A stretch of 64,000 bases of DNA from Hyphochytrium catenoides (lineage: Eukaryota; Sar; Hyphochytriomycetes; Hyphochytriales; Hyphochytriaceae), in the NCBI GenBank assembly GCA_900088475.1, contig FLMG01000941.1, forward strand, positions 263,054-327,053, in the 5' to 3' direction. Made by a program: the position numbers and the translations under genes. Below, piece by piece: positions 55,400 through 64,000 of the stretch. The notes beneath the pieces were generated by a model, which was not told the origin of the DNA, did not search any database, and was given only the letters and a program-made list of their open reading frames with translations. Within the stretch, counting starts at the first letter, position 1. The number at the start of each line of letters is the position of its first letter.

Positions 55400-56482
55400 T
55401 CACCAAAGGACCTTGCGCAATAATACTCTGCCCCCAGTTGTCGGCTGCTGTGCAGATCCGCCACCGCCTTGCTGCTGCTGCAGCCATGCTTCTCTGGCCT
55501 GGCATACGTCATCTTGCTGCCTTGTCCTGTTGAGGTCTAGAAGGCGCAAAGGATAGCCCGCCGCCCTTAGAGTGGCACGGGCTTCATTGTAGGCTTCATC
55601 GGGCAGTTGTGCTTGAGTGGAAAGAATGCGGGCATCCAAATAGCACGGCGCGCCTACGACGATGTACTGGATTTGACTGTTGTTGGTAGGTGGAGAGCTT
55701 TGTTGGTTATTTTGCTGGCTTTGCCGCTTGATGTCAAGGATGAGGAAATCAGCTCCGCCAGGATACAGCCTCTGTCTCTCTTGATCTGCTGTCTCTTCGT
55801 TTTCCCCTCCTTGTTGGCCACTGCCGCTAGAGGAAGCATTGATGGCTACAGCTCCTACCTTCTCTGACCAAGGGAAGGTTGCCGTACCATTCATGGTCTG
55901 GGTTTCGTTGTTTCCGGTAGTCACGCATACAGCTTGGGCCTGAAGCTGCTCTTCTTTGTCTTGCTGGCCCGTTCCATCTCCTTCCCCCGGCTGCTGCTGC
56001 AATGTAGCAGCCACCGCTCCCTCTACCGAGGCAGGCTGACCCTTGCCGGTCTTTAGGACGCAGCGGGCGGAGGCATGGACGAAGAGAGTGCAGCCAGGAG
56101 TGTTGCGACACTCGTTGCAGCATCCTTCTGGGTTCTCCATAGGGACTTCCTTGATATCATTACCAGGATAGTCAGTGTTCTGCTCGAAAGCGCTACATTG
56201 AGCTTGCTGCTGCTGCTGACCACCACCAGTTCCTCCTCCTTGCTGTGGGCTGCTGATGACCAAGGTTCCACAGGCGCACTCCTCGCTATATCTCCCTCTG
56301 GACGTGGCGGTGTTGGCCTGCTCGTACCAAACACCCTGTAGCTCTTGAAAATTGAACGCTGGACCTGCCACTACTGGCTGCCAATCGCAGGTATAATTTC
56401 TGCCTTGTGAAGAAGGCAACTGAAGCAGCAGAAGAGAGCTACTCAGGACAACAATGCTAGAAACGACCCTGGACACCTTCAT
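55400..56482 (-). CDS. Secreted lipocalin-like protein with an inserted PAN/Apple domain, single exon
   Basis: 360 aa from the ATG at 56482. Signal peptide 1-27 (VVLSSSLLLLQLPSSQG). The lipocalin opening motif is at 41-56 (FNFQELQGVWYEQANT, with the conserved G-x-W). After the first strands a Gly/Gln linker leads into a PAN/Apple-type module at about 96-148: DYPGNDIKEVPMENPEGCCN, ECRNTPGCTLFVH and CVLKTGKG, with Cys at 96, 121, 122, 125, 131 and 141. Another Gln-rich linker follows. The lipocalin then resumes: ADFLILDIKRQS, IQYIVVGAPCYLDARILSTQ and a C-terminal helix ending ...DDVC. Lipocalins carry small hydrophobic ligands. PAN modules bind proteins or sugars. A possible GTATGC donor near the C-terminus could replace the last 35 Gln/Gly-rich residues. 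Confidence 0.8.
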   Translation of the reverse strand: MKVSRVVSSIVVLSSSLLLLQLPSSQGRNYTCDWQPVVAGPAFNFQELQGVWYEQANTATSRGRYSEECACGTLVISSPQQGGGTGGGQQQQQAQCSAFEQNTDYPGNDIKEVPMENPEGCCNECRNTPGCTLFVHASARCVLKTGKGQPASVEGAVAATLQQQPGEGDGTGQQDKEEQLQAQAVCVTTGNNETQTMNGTATFPWSEKVGAVAINASSSGSGQQGGENEETADQERQRLYPGGADFLILDIKRQSQQNNQQSSPPTNNSQIQYIVVGAPCYLDARILSTQAQLPDEAYNEARATLRAAGYPLRLLDLNRTRQQDDVCQAREAWLQQQQGGGGSAQQPTTGGRVLLRKVLW

Positions 56483-57150
56483 CGTGATCTCTGCGTTTGA
56501 GTTCGTCGCGGCGCACTTTCTCCCTTCTGGCTAAGTTATACACTAGTTCTGTCCTTCTTCCGTAAGATGTCCGTGAGCTGCCCAGGTGCGCGCCCTTGTG
56601 ACGAGAAGGAGGCAAATGAAAGAATGAGAATATGACCTTGGCTAAAGAACCTCAGACACCTCTATCATCATCAGTGAGTTCATTATTCAGTCAATGTTCA
56701 TGAGTCCAGACAAGGGGAACAATAGTGGTGGTGCGGGGGAAGGTTGCTAACAAGGAAGTTCCTTCATGAAGAAGAGCGAACAGCTGCTTATGTGAACTGT
56801 TGCCAGTAGCTTTGCAAGGAGAAAGGTCTATGACAGTAATAATGAGGCTGAAAGAGAGTGGAGCTGGGACGGTTAAAGAGGTATATCCACTACTTCTTCT
56901 CTAGGTGGATGAAGCGCTTTTTCGTTTCTTCCTGTTGGAAGGTCAGAAGCAACGAGAGAAAAGAAAAGTAAATTCATAGTGGTTGAGATCATCATAAAGC
57001 TCTATCTAAGGGCTACAAAGGCCAGACGGACCTGGAATCTTCATTGGGAGAACGCGTCTTGCGGGTCTTCCAAGGTAGCAATGGCCGCTTATTCTTTCAC
57101 TTCTCTTCAATGATTCTCTTCCGCCTCACCACCACTCTCTGAAGAGCCAC
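56483..57150. other. Upstream region of the lipocalin-like gene
   Basis: No supported gene. Minus-strand pieces at 57050-57030 and 56935-56890 could be small 3' exons of the gene at 57151-57446, but they are too short to support. Confidence 0.4.
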
Positions 57151-57446
57151 CTACCCCAAGCGTTCAGGGTAGTGGCCAGTGGTTGTCTCCGAACACTTGC
57201 GGGCAATGTCGGTCGAATCTTCAGGAGGAGACCAAGGAAAGGCCAAGGGTCTTGGCTACCTAGAGGCAACGCTAGCCTGTTCGTGGTTGGTAGGAGGAGA
57301 AGTGATGACTTCCCACCAGAGAAGTCGATAAAGTCTGCAGCAAATCTAACTTTCACCACTGCGAGCGTTTGCGTGTTCTCCAAAAACTGGACTCCTCCTG
57401 ACTGGACTCCTTTATCGTCGCGTTGCAGTTCCGCTTGGGCCTCTGA
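57151..57446 (-). CDS. 3' part of an unrecognised gene, two exons
   Basis: Exons 57446-57260 and 57218-57151 join in phase (G + AT) across a short GTAGCC...CTGAAG intron and end at a TAG. The frame reads naturally (NTQTLAVVKVRFAADFIDFS, then TDIARKCSETTTGHYPERLG), and an AG acceptor precedes it. The start of the gene must lie upstream (above 57446) and was not found. The secreted start at 59218 is one possibility, unproven. No domain is recognised. Confidence 0.4.
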
Positions 57447-57951
57447 CTACTTTCTAGGAACTACGAGGAACTAGAAGCACTCGTAGATGCGCATGCTAGG
57501 CTCATTCACCTCTCCTTGTGTGCTAGCAAACAACCGAAGAACTACTAGGTAGGAGAGCAGCAAGACCCCAAGGTAGAAAGCAGAAGTAAGTAGTAATAAA
57601 TGGGGGCAGAACCTCTTCACAGCTGCACTGGCAGGCTAAATAAGATTCTTATCCTGCCGGATCTTGTGGGCAGCAGAAAACGGCACCTTGCAAGCCAGCG
57701 TCGCCTGACTGCATGCAAAAACAAGGAATTCCGATGGACATTGTTAGCAAGACCTGAGAGTAGAAGATAGATACCTAGAGATATATGACTCGTATATATG
57801 AAGGAAGGACGTTCTTCCTTTTCCTTTCTCTTCCAACTAGCTCCTCGCTGTCGGCTTCGCTCCCCAGCGCGGGGACCTGTTCTCCCACCTCGACGTACAA
57901 TCCGTGCTTGCTGTTGTCCTCAGTCCTGGTCTCCGACGATCTCGATCGACG

Positions 57952-58185
57952 ATGCGACGGCCATTCCTCTCCTGCTGTCCTCTGTCCTTCTCCTTTAGTC
58001 TCGTGACGCTCCCTGTTGTTCCTCGTTCTCTACTATGGTCTGCTGCTGCTTGGGCTAACGAGCGGTGGTGGCAACAAGGCGCTAGGGAGCGAAGAGGCTG
58101 CTGCTTCTTCTCCGTTACCATGCCAGCAGCTCCTCGTAGCAACCAGCAGGAGGAGGAGGAGGAGGGCTGCCAGTGTGGGTGCTGA
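57952..58185 (+). CDS. Candidate small secreted Cys-containing peptide, 77 aa
   Basis: ATG at 57952. Residues 1-35 form a signal peptide (basic start, hydrophobic core FSFSLVTLPVV, Ala/Trp end). The mature part of about 42 residues contains GCCFFSV, an acidic Glu run and a terminal CQCGC. It has no homologue that I recognise. It is short and the opposite strand is also open, so confidence is moderate to low. Confidence 0.35.
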   Translation: MRRPFLSCCPLSFSFSLVTLPVVPRSLLWSAAAWANERWWQQGARERRGCCFFSVTMPAAPRSNQQEEEEEGCQCGC

Positions 58186-58981
58186 ACACTGAGCGCCTCA
58201 TGCTGCGGGCGTGGGAGACAGAGTAAGGAGTAATGTTAGGGCTAAAGGGAGGAGAGAGGGAAGCTGAGTCACGTGCCGGTTCAAGGCCGGTCCCCGTCTT
58301 ATTGTTCCTCTATCCCAAGGCCGCCACTGCGAGGAGTGAGAGGGGTCTTTGAGAGGGACATGCGGCCCTCATATTGTCGCCTTGATCTCGTCAGGGTCCC
58401 TGGTACACTAATAGCTATACTAATAGAGCGCCCGATAATGGAAGAAATGAAGGGGTAGCATCCGTAACATCCCAAAAATCACCACAAAAGCCCAATCATG
58501 TCGTATTTTCGCGGTAGGGTACAGTAGGGTACAGTATTGACTCCACAAAGAACATTGGACTTGAACTGCTCTTGAGGAGGAAGGCCATTATTATCCCTCT
58601 CTGACACTTCATCACCATGAAGAAGCTGCTGTTGCTCGTGCTGCAGGAGGGAAGACGGCGCGGCTGCCCGAAGATCCAGTGGATGGACGAAGCGTAGCGT
58701 AGCTCTTTCAAGAAGGCTCTTCGGCTGCTTTGTCGAGTGGTAGAAACTCCCTCATTCTCATCAGGAGCTTATTGGTGCAAAACTGAGTGAAGAAGCAGGA
58801 CAAGAACAGAAACGAAGGCCATAGCAACCTCTCCTCGGTACCACTACTCAAAGACAGGGGAGCTGGTAGGTCCCTTCTGCGAGCCGCCGAATCTTCTCCA
58901 GAAGGCGCATTCCAACAGTGAGTCCCTCTTGTAAGAGGGTTGCTAAGTCTGACTGCTGCCCACTCTTCTCATGCGCAGTCA

Positions 58982-59218
58982 TCACTCAAAGGGAACACGG
59001 TAACAAGTACAGGCAGAGGTGACTGAGAGAGTTATTATCAGATCCGTTTGAGGTCTATTTTGGGAAGCCTTCGTGCACCTTATAACAGCTTCAGAGTTGA
59101 CCATGGAGCTTGCAGCAGCAGCGGCAACGAGGAGTACAAAATAGGTAATGACCGTGTTCATCAACAACAAGGAGGGGCACCGATCGAACCCTAAGCAGGT
59201 AGAAGCCTTTTTCTTCAT
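58982..59218 (-). CDS. Candidate secreted protein start, 78 aa or first exon
   Basis: ATG at 59218, with a second ATG 19 codons in. A strong hydrophobic signal or anchor (TVITYFVLLVAAAAASSMV) is followed by a short Cys-containing segment to a stop at 58982. A GTGCAC donor at 59073 right after the signal could make this a first exon. No family is recognised. Confidence 0.4.
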   Translation of the reverse strand: MKKKASTCLGFDRCPSLLLMNTVITYFVLLVAAAAASSMVNSEAVIRCTKASQNRPQTDLIITLSVTSACTCYRVPFE

Positions 59219-59370
59219 AGTGAGGCACGTTCAGCTTAGCGATTGGCTCACTTTAGGAGCTTATGTATACCTTGATCCTGGTAAGCTCACCCGATGAAGG
59301 AGGAGAGGAGGAGGAGTCCAAACTTCATATTGAGAGAGTGAATCTATAAAAAAGCTACTATTATTGCGTG

Positions 59371-59868
59371 CTAGTAACTCAAGAGTGTGGCTGAAAAGGG
59401 AAGTTCATCATTCGTGGAGTAAAGAAGGCGCCTTCCCCTTGCTGATGTAGTACAATGCGCTGTGGACAGGGTCATCCTAGAAGAAGAAGGCGTTATTATG
59501 GCCTTCACGTGGTGATGATTGCCACGACCCATAGTATGAGGTGCCTCACCTATAATGGCCGATTTGCCCTCGTTATGGCCGCTCTGTCTAATCAAATGTT
59601 CCCCAAAAAAGCGGCCAAAGACCGGAAGTTCGTCCGCTAACAAATGACGGACTTCAGACCGGCCATTGTTAGATTGACCATCTCCTAGCCTAGAATTATA
59701 GTGTAGTGGTGTATGAGTACTTATTATCCTCCTACGTACTGCCGTGCTAAACTGCTCCATCCCGTCCGTCCGCCGCCCATTATATCGTGCTCCGACAGTC
59801 ATCAGTTGTTCAACAATCAAAATCCGCGAGACAGCACGCAGGAACTGCCACCAACTGTCAGTCATCAT
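59371..59868 (-). CDS. Candidate 165-aa open frame, unrecognised
   Basis: ATG at 59868. The frame is longer than expected by chance, but composition is mixed (Arg, Thr, His, Ser) and no motif is visible. Part of the frame (about 59600-59650) overlaps a short imperfect inverted repeat (GTCCG/CGGAC core), so it may be non-coding. Confidence 0.25.
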   Translation of the reverse strand: MMTDSWWQFLRAVSRILIVEQLMTVGARYNGRRTDGMEQFSTAVRRRIISTHTPLHYNSRLGDGQSNNGRSEVRHLLADELPVFGRFFGEHLIRQSGHNEGKSAIIGEAPHTMGRGNHHHVKAIITPSSSRMTLSTAHCTTSARGRRLLYSTNDELPFSATLLSY

Positions 59869-60705
59869 CACCACTCCGCAGGACCATCATCATTATCGAG
59901 GAAGATGAAGAAGAACGAGGGTGACCGACAACAAGCAAGAAGATAGCCAACAAAGCCTAAGACCTTGAGGACTATCATGTCCGTTACAATCCAAGCTCAA
60001 TTAAATAGCCGCTAACACCCTTTCGTAGACTTATTTTTGGTGGAACATCTTCAGATCAGGCATATGACAAGGGCTGAGACAATGTTATCAGGAATATACT
60101 AGTGTTTGTAGCAATACCTCAAGAATAAGTGTGACCACTGAGCTTAGAGTTGTGTCTCTTCGACAATTGCGCAATAGAAAGTGACAGGGAAAGCAGTGGG
60201 CGAAGCGTGGGGCCAGCCTTTATGGCTGATGACTGATGATGAGCAACAAGAGCCGTGGTGAGGACAGTCAGCCTCTGGACGGAAGGTGACCAGGCAAGAG
60301 CCAAGAGGGAAAGACAAAGAGAGGGAAATAGAGACCACGGGAGAAGAGGGCCCGTGTGTCCTTTGAGAGAAAGAGAGAGGGGATAGATTGAGGTGCATCC
60401 ATAAGAGGTCGTACGAGGAGGAGGAGATGATTGAAGGAAGAGAGAGACAAAGTGAGCGAGAGAAGGACAAGGACAAGCAGGGCGAATGCTAGGAGTCCAT
60501 AGCCTCCTTTCTTATTACTCTCTTCCCTGCACCTGAAGGTTGGTCAACCCGGGCACTCTTCAGGTGGCAGGAGACTTACTGGTATCTACACCAGCTTCTG
60601 TGACTGAGAGGAGCAAAGAGCCTGGCAAGCGACGATACGACAGGGGCGGCCAACGAGCAAGAAGCAAGGGTGGTAAAGGGTAGAAAGGAGCCAGCGTTGA
60701 AGGAG
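59869..60705. other. Intergenic upstream of the LRR gene
   Basis: I see no supported gene. The section 60300-60480 is GA-rich on the plus strand, like promoter or UTR sequence of other genes in the window. Confidence 0.5.
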
Positions 60706-62759
60706 ATGGAAGCGTTCGCCAAGTTGTATGAGGAGAAATGCGTAGAACACGGTGTGAAAGCCAATGACTTCTTTCTGAAGCAGCTAAAAGAAAGCGGGGA
60801 TCGTAAGGGCTTGCGGTCCTTATACCTGTCTGGACATCTGTAAGTTTGCGTATCTCTCACTGTCTTGCTTCGAGTGCTTACTGCGCAGAGCTCTGCGGCC
60901 TCCTCTGCATTCTCCTTGCTCTGTCCTTCGTCACACTAATCCTTTACTTCCTCTGAATGTTCTCCACTGGGTTTTCACTGTGCGCCTTCTTGAACCTCTT
61001 CGTGCCATCTTCAGTCTTCTCAACCTTCTTTACCGCGCACTATACCCACATGCTCTAGGAAGGAAACATTTGACCATCGGGTGACAAGTAAGGATCTCCA
61101 GCCTATAGCAGAGGCTCTAATTGCCATCAGTGCCCCTGAGGCAGGAGAAAGCGCCAGCATCAGGTTGGAAGAGCTTGATCTCCAGAATAATAACATTGGC
61201 GCAGAGACTGAGGAGGCTGAGACTATTTTTACCGCTACATGGGAGACCTTCTTGGTAGGAGATGCTCTACTCGTGAGAATCTGCCAATCTCTTTCGACTT
61301 CACTGAGTCCAGTTCGGTCTGGCAGCTGTCCGGTCGTCTTCCCGCCTTGGTCCTGGCTTGTCCACCTAAGGCTGCTGCCTTCTACCTCTATATCCTTTCG
61401 CTCTGTCCTTTTCGCCGGTCTCCCGAAACAACCTCTCCTTTGCTTCGTCATCCCCGCCCTCGCGCCCCTATCTGGCCCTCTCGCTGGTAGCTGATGCCCC
61501 CATGGTACATCTTACTCTATGGATCGACACTTTTCTCTAACTCTACTGTCTCATTCTCTCTTCACATATGTCTCATAAACAGACAAGAGGACTCCCTTCC
61601 CTACGATTCCTTCACACGGTAAACCTTAGAGCCAACAATATTTCCTCCAACCTCTGCGAGATCCTATGCCGTTATCTCTCCGACAACAGCAGTATAGAGA
61701 ATCTCTGTCTCTCGTCTAACCCTCTGGGAGAAAAAGGAGGACAAGCCCTGGCGGAACTATTGGCAGTGAATCGGACCCTCACGGCCTTGGATATAGGGAA
61801 TTGCGGGATAAACTTGAAGGCACTCATCAGTCTCACACAGTCGGTTGCTGGCAGTACTACCCTGAAATCTCTGACTCTTGATGCTTTGGATACACGGTCA
61901 GCGACGGTGAGTAGCACTTCCATTATTCCTTACGAGTGCATCTTCTTCCTTCCCTGCCTCCTGGTCCAGTGCAGACCTTTTTTCTAAAAGCCACCTTCAA
62001 CTACTACCAGACCGAGACGGCCAGTCACATTGGCCGGATGATTCAGCGGAACAAGAGCCTTCGCAGTCTCTCTCTCGCGAAACTGAGTCTTGGGGACGGA
62101 GAGGCAAAGATCTTGGCGGAGTTCCTTGTCGAGAACAGATCTCTCACATCGCTTTCGCTATCTAGCAACCAGATCGCAGGACAAGGGGCCAAAGCCCTAA
62201 TGACATGCGTCTTTCAGCATCTTCCTCCTCTCTCCTCCCTTGACCTATCTAACAACAGGATCATGGACGAGGGGGCCCTGGCGGTGGGCAAAGCTCTGGC
62301 AGTCAATGGCTCTCTTAAGACGGTTAACCTTAGAAATAATCGCATCTTCGATAGCGGTAAGAGTATGTCATGGGCTCTTCTTTTCAGTGAGCTTATTTAG
62401 CATCTCTCTCCACCATTCCTCTCATAATTTCTCTCGTTCCGCTGAGAGGTCTTGTTTGCTATGGTGTGGGTCTTCGCTAGCTTGCAAAGAGTTAACAGCG
62501 ATGTTCTTCTTTGCCTCTCATGGGAAGTTTAACTCTTTTCCTCCCTGCATGTGGAGTAGGGCTCGTCGCAATAGCTAACGGTCTTAAAGAGAATGCATCC
62601 CTTACTCGAGTCTTGGTATGGGACAACAACTTTGACAAAGAAAGTATGGAGGCCTTTGACGAGCTCTACAATGGGCGGTGGAAAAGCTTAGGAGTACAAT
62701 CAGATATTAGGCCCTACCAAGTTGATGGACAGGTCTTCTTGGCCAGAGAAGACTGTTAA
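60706..62759 (+). CDS. LRRC34-like leucine-rich-repeat protein, 5 exons
   Basis: Exons: 60706-60839, 61059-61254, 61583-61906, 61975-62356, 62560-62759. All are in phase and give 411 aa. A short helical N-terminus precedes ribonuclease-inhibitor-type LRRs: LEELDLQNNNIGAE, LHTVNLRANNISSN, IENLCLSSNPLGEKGGQALA, LTSLSLSSNQIAGQGAKALM, LSSLDLSNNRIMDEGALAVG, LKTVNLRNNRIFDSG and LTRVLVWDNNFDKE. The C-terminus ends with IRPYQVDGQVFLARE, close to the tail of LRRC34. The family forms curved scaffolds, and LRRC34 is often found in organisms with cilia. The second exon ends irregularly (ATWETFL before GTAGGA) within what should be an LRR, so that boundary is the least certain. Confidence 0.85.
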
Positions 62760-63003
62760 AGACAAACGGGAACATAGGCTGAGGATAAACTTCAGAGAAA
62801 GCCAAATCCTGGTCTCCGTCGCACCTAGCAGAGAAAGTGTATCCAATGCTTGGACTAGTACCTCTGCTACTCTTACAGTGAAATGGCCCTACCTCCGTTG
62901 AAGCCATTGGAGCCACCAGATGGTGTATAGTTAGGGCTACAATGTACCTAGTTGCAGTTAGCTGTATAATCAGCGTCACCTGATGTCGTAAGAAGGTAGC
63001 AAT

Positions 63004-63305
63004 GGTATCAACCCGAGCGGTATGCCTTAGTGGAATTCTCATCTACTCCGTTCGGAGCAATAAGTTAGACCGTTCAGGCACAAAGCCAGATAGCTGCCTC
63101 ATTTCAGATTTCAGAGCGACCTCATCGCGTCGAGCATACCCCCGCCGATATGGCGTTGACGAAGGCTCGCTCTCTAATCCGTAAAGCTTGTTCCCCGGTC
63201 GTCTTCTCAGAGTCGGCTGCAGAAGACCGATGAAGAAGATTGTTGATATATTTTGCGACACTTGTGGGGTTAGAGGACAAAAGCGTCTTGCCCTCTATTT
63301 GCTTC
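63004..63305 (-). CDS. Possible alternative tail exon of the MFS gene, with a frame break
   Basis: After the MFS stop, 63305-63140 stays open and reads like protein (EGKTLLSSNPTSVAKYINNL, then EQALRIRERAFVNAISAG). The sense-like reading then continues in a different frame to 63049 (EVALKSEMRQLSGFVPERSN). The switch coincides with a run of five G residues (minus strand, near 63150). This is a coding-like stretch with either a one-base error or a real frameshift. It may also be a decayed exon. Confidence 0.35.
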
Positions 63306-63312
63306 TGCATCT

Positions 63313-64000
63313 TTATTTCATCTTCTCGGGCATCTTCTGGGTCTTCTTCCCTACAGTCTCCCCGAAGAAGAAGAGCGGCAGAGCAGCCAGGGCAGCTAGG
63401 AGCGAACATAGACAGCTAAATAGAGGAAGAAGAGCCCAGCCATTTGCCTCTATGAAGAACCCAAAGGGGGCCCCTGCCGCCGCCCCACCGAGCTGCCCCA
63501 AAAACTTGACTAGACCTCCGCCGGTCTCGCTGACACGAGGGTCGGCTAGCTCTCTAGCAAATAAACCGGCCAACATGTGAGGGGGAAATGAAAGGAAGCC
63601 AAGGCAGAAGTAGCAGAGCGAGAGAAGAGGAAGACCATCCAGCTGAGTTATTGCTAAGGAAAGAGGTGCCGCAATAAAAGAGAAAGAGACGATGATAGGT
63701 GCCCGTCTTCCTCCGTAGAGGTTGTCCGTGATCCATCCCGCTGCTAAACTTCCTACAAAACCACCCATCTCGAGAGCAAAGAGACAGGTGGAGGCTTCAG
63801 ACAGAGATAAGGCCTTGTTTTCGAATAGGAAAGACGGCGCCCAGTCACTCAGGATACAGCGAAGAAGGGTAACGAAGAGGTAAGACAGGCCCAGCACCCA
63901 CAGTTTCCAGTTTAAAAACACCTCCTTTTGAACGATAGCGCGAAAGTCTTTATCACCATCGCTGGGAGAAGAAGAAGGAGCAGTGACAGTCGGTCTCCTG
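63313..64000 (-). CDS. Major facilitator transporter, organophosphate/SLC37-like, 5' end beyond the window
   Basis: The frame enters from the window end and stops at 63313. It encodes the C-terminal half of an MFS protein: about six membrane helices with SDWAPSFLFENKALSLSEAS, FALEMGGFVGSLAAGWITDN and the MFS loop LYGGRRAPI, then PHMLAGLFARELADPR. The WxPxFL...GxxAGxxxD pattern fits the organophosphate:phosphate antiporter/SLC37 group, which exchanges sugar phosphates or glycerol-3-phosphate. Alternatively a 50-nt intron (GTAGGG at 63355 to ATGCAG at 63306) would replace the last residues by a longer tail read at 63305-63150 (EGKTLLSSNPTSVAKYINNL). The start lies outside the window. Confidence 0.8.
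   Translation of the reverse strand, partial: RRPTVTAPSSSPSDGDKDFRAIVQKEVFLNWKLWVLGLSYLFVTLLRCILSDWAPSFLFENKALSLSEASTCLFALEMGGFVGSLAAGWITDNLYGGRRAPIIVSFSFIAAPLSLAITQLDGLPLLSLCYFCLGFLSFPPHMLAGLFARELADPRVSETGGGLVKFLGQLGGAAAGAPFGFFIEANGWALLPLFSCLCSLLAALAALPLFFFGETVGKKTQKMPEKMK

Noticed and set aside
1-64000. tRNA, rRNA, CRISPR arrays and bacterial operon signals
   Set aside because: I looked for T-loop/B-box-like GGTTCGA motifs, conserved rRNA words and regularly spaced direct repeats and found none that hold up. The few partial T-loop-like matches (for example near 7010 and 28480) have no cloverleaf around them.

Overview
This is a stretch of nuclear DNA from a eukaryote, most likely a unicellular protist or alga. 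Most genes are split by canonical GT-AG introns with strongly pyrimidine-rich 3' ends. There are no Shine-Dalgarno sites or operons. The recognisable genes are eukaryotic: importin-alpha, gamma-tubulin, eIF3e, an ELMO-domain protein, a CDF metal transporter and an LRRC34-like protein. TAA, TAG and TGA all end genes, so the standard code is used. I cannot name the clade from the sequence. Coordinates for spliced genes come from joining exons by hand so that splice sites, reading phase and family motifs agree.

Layout. 1-12 kb is gene-poor. It has an intronless, divergent importin-alpha (1855-3504), a 497-bp inverted-repeat transposon remnant (4807-5303), an 84-bp tandem repeat and an unrecognised 286-aa protein (10234-11094). 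12.5-29.5 kb is gene-dense and rich in CT/GA microsatellites. It holds an IMPACT/YigZ-family gene, a METTL21-like methyltransferase, a 14-exon CDF transporter with a predicted mitochondrial presequence and two C-terminal domains, two unrecognised genes and a TMEM198-like membrane protein. 32-48 kb carries the best-resolved genes: a SAM methyltransferase of 7 exons including a 19-nt microexon, a predicted mitochondrial membrane protein, gamma-tubulin (12 exons), a RanBP2 zinc-finger/ELMO fusion and eIF3e (10 exons). 47.8-50.6 kb has no gene, but it contains three long, nearly perfect inverted repeats in a row and a weaker fourth. 50.6-59.2 kb is rich in predicted secreted proteins: a GPI-anchored candidate, a secreted orphan, a lipocalin interrupted by a PAN/Apple domain, and small secreted peptides. 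60.7-64 kb holds an LRR protein and the end of an MFS transporter that runs off the window.

Neighbouring genes share no obvious pathway. They are arranged as convergent and divergent pairs, with gaps as small as about 70 bp at 3' ends. The points most worth following are the hairpin cluster at 48.1-48.7 kb, the zinc-finger/ELMO and lipocalin/PAN architectures, the importin-alpha with an eroded binding groove, and the doubled C-terminal domain of the CDF transporter.
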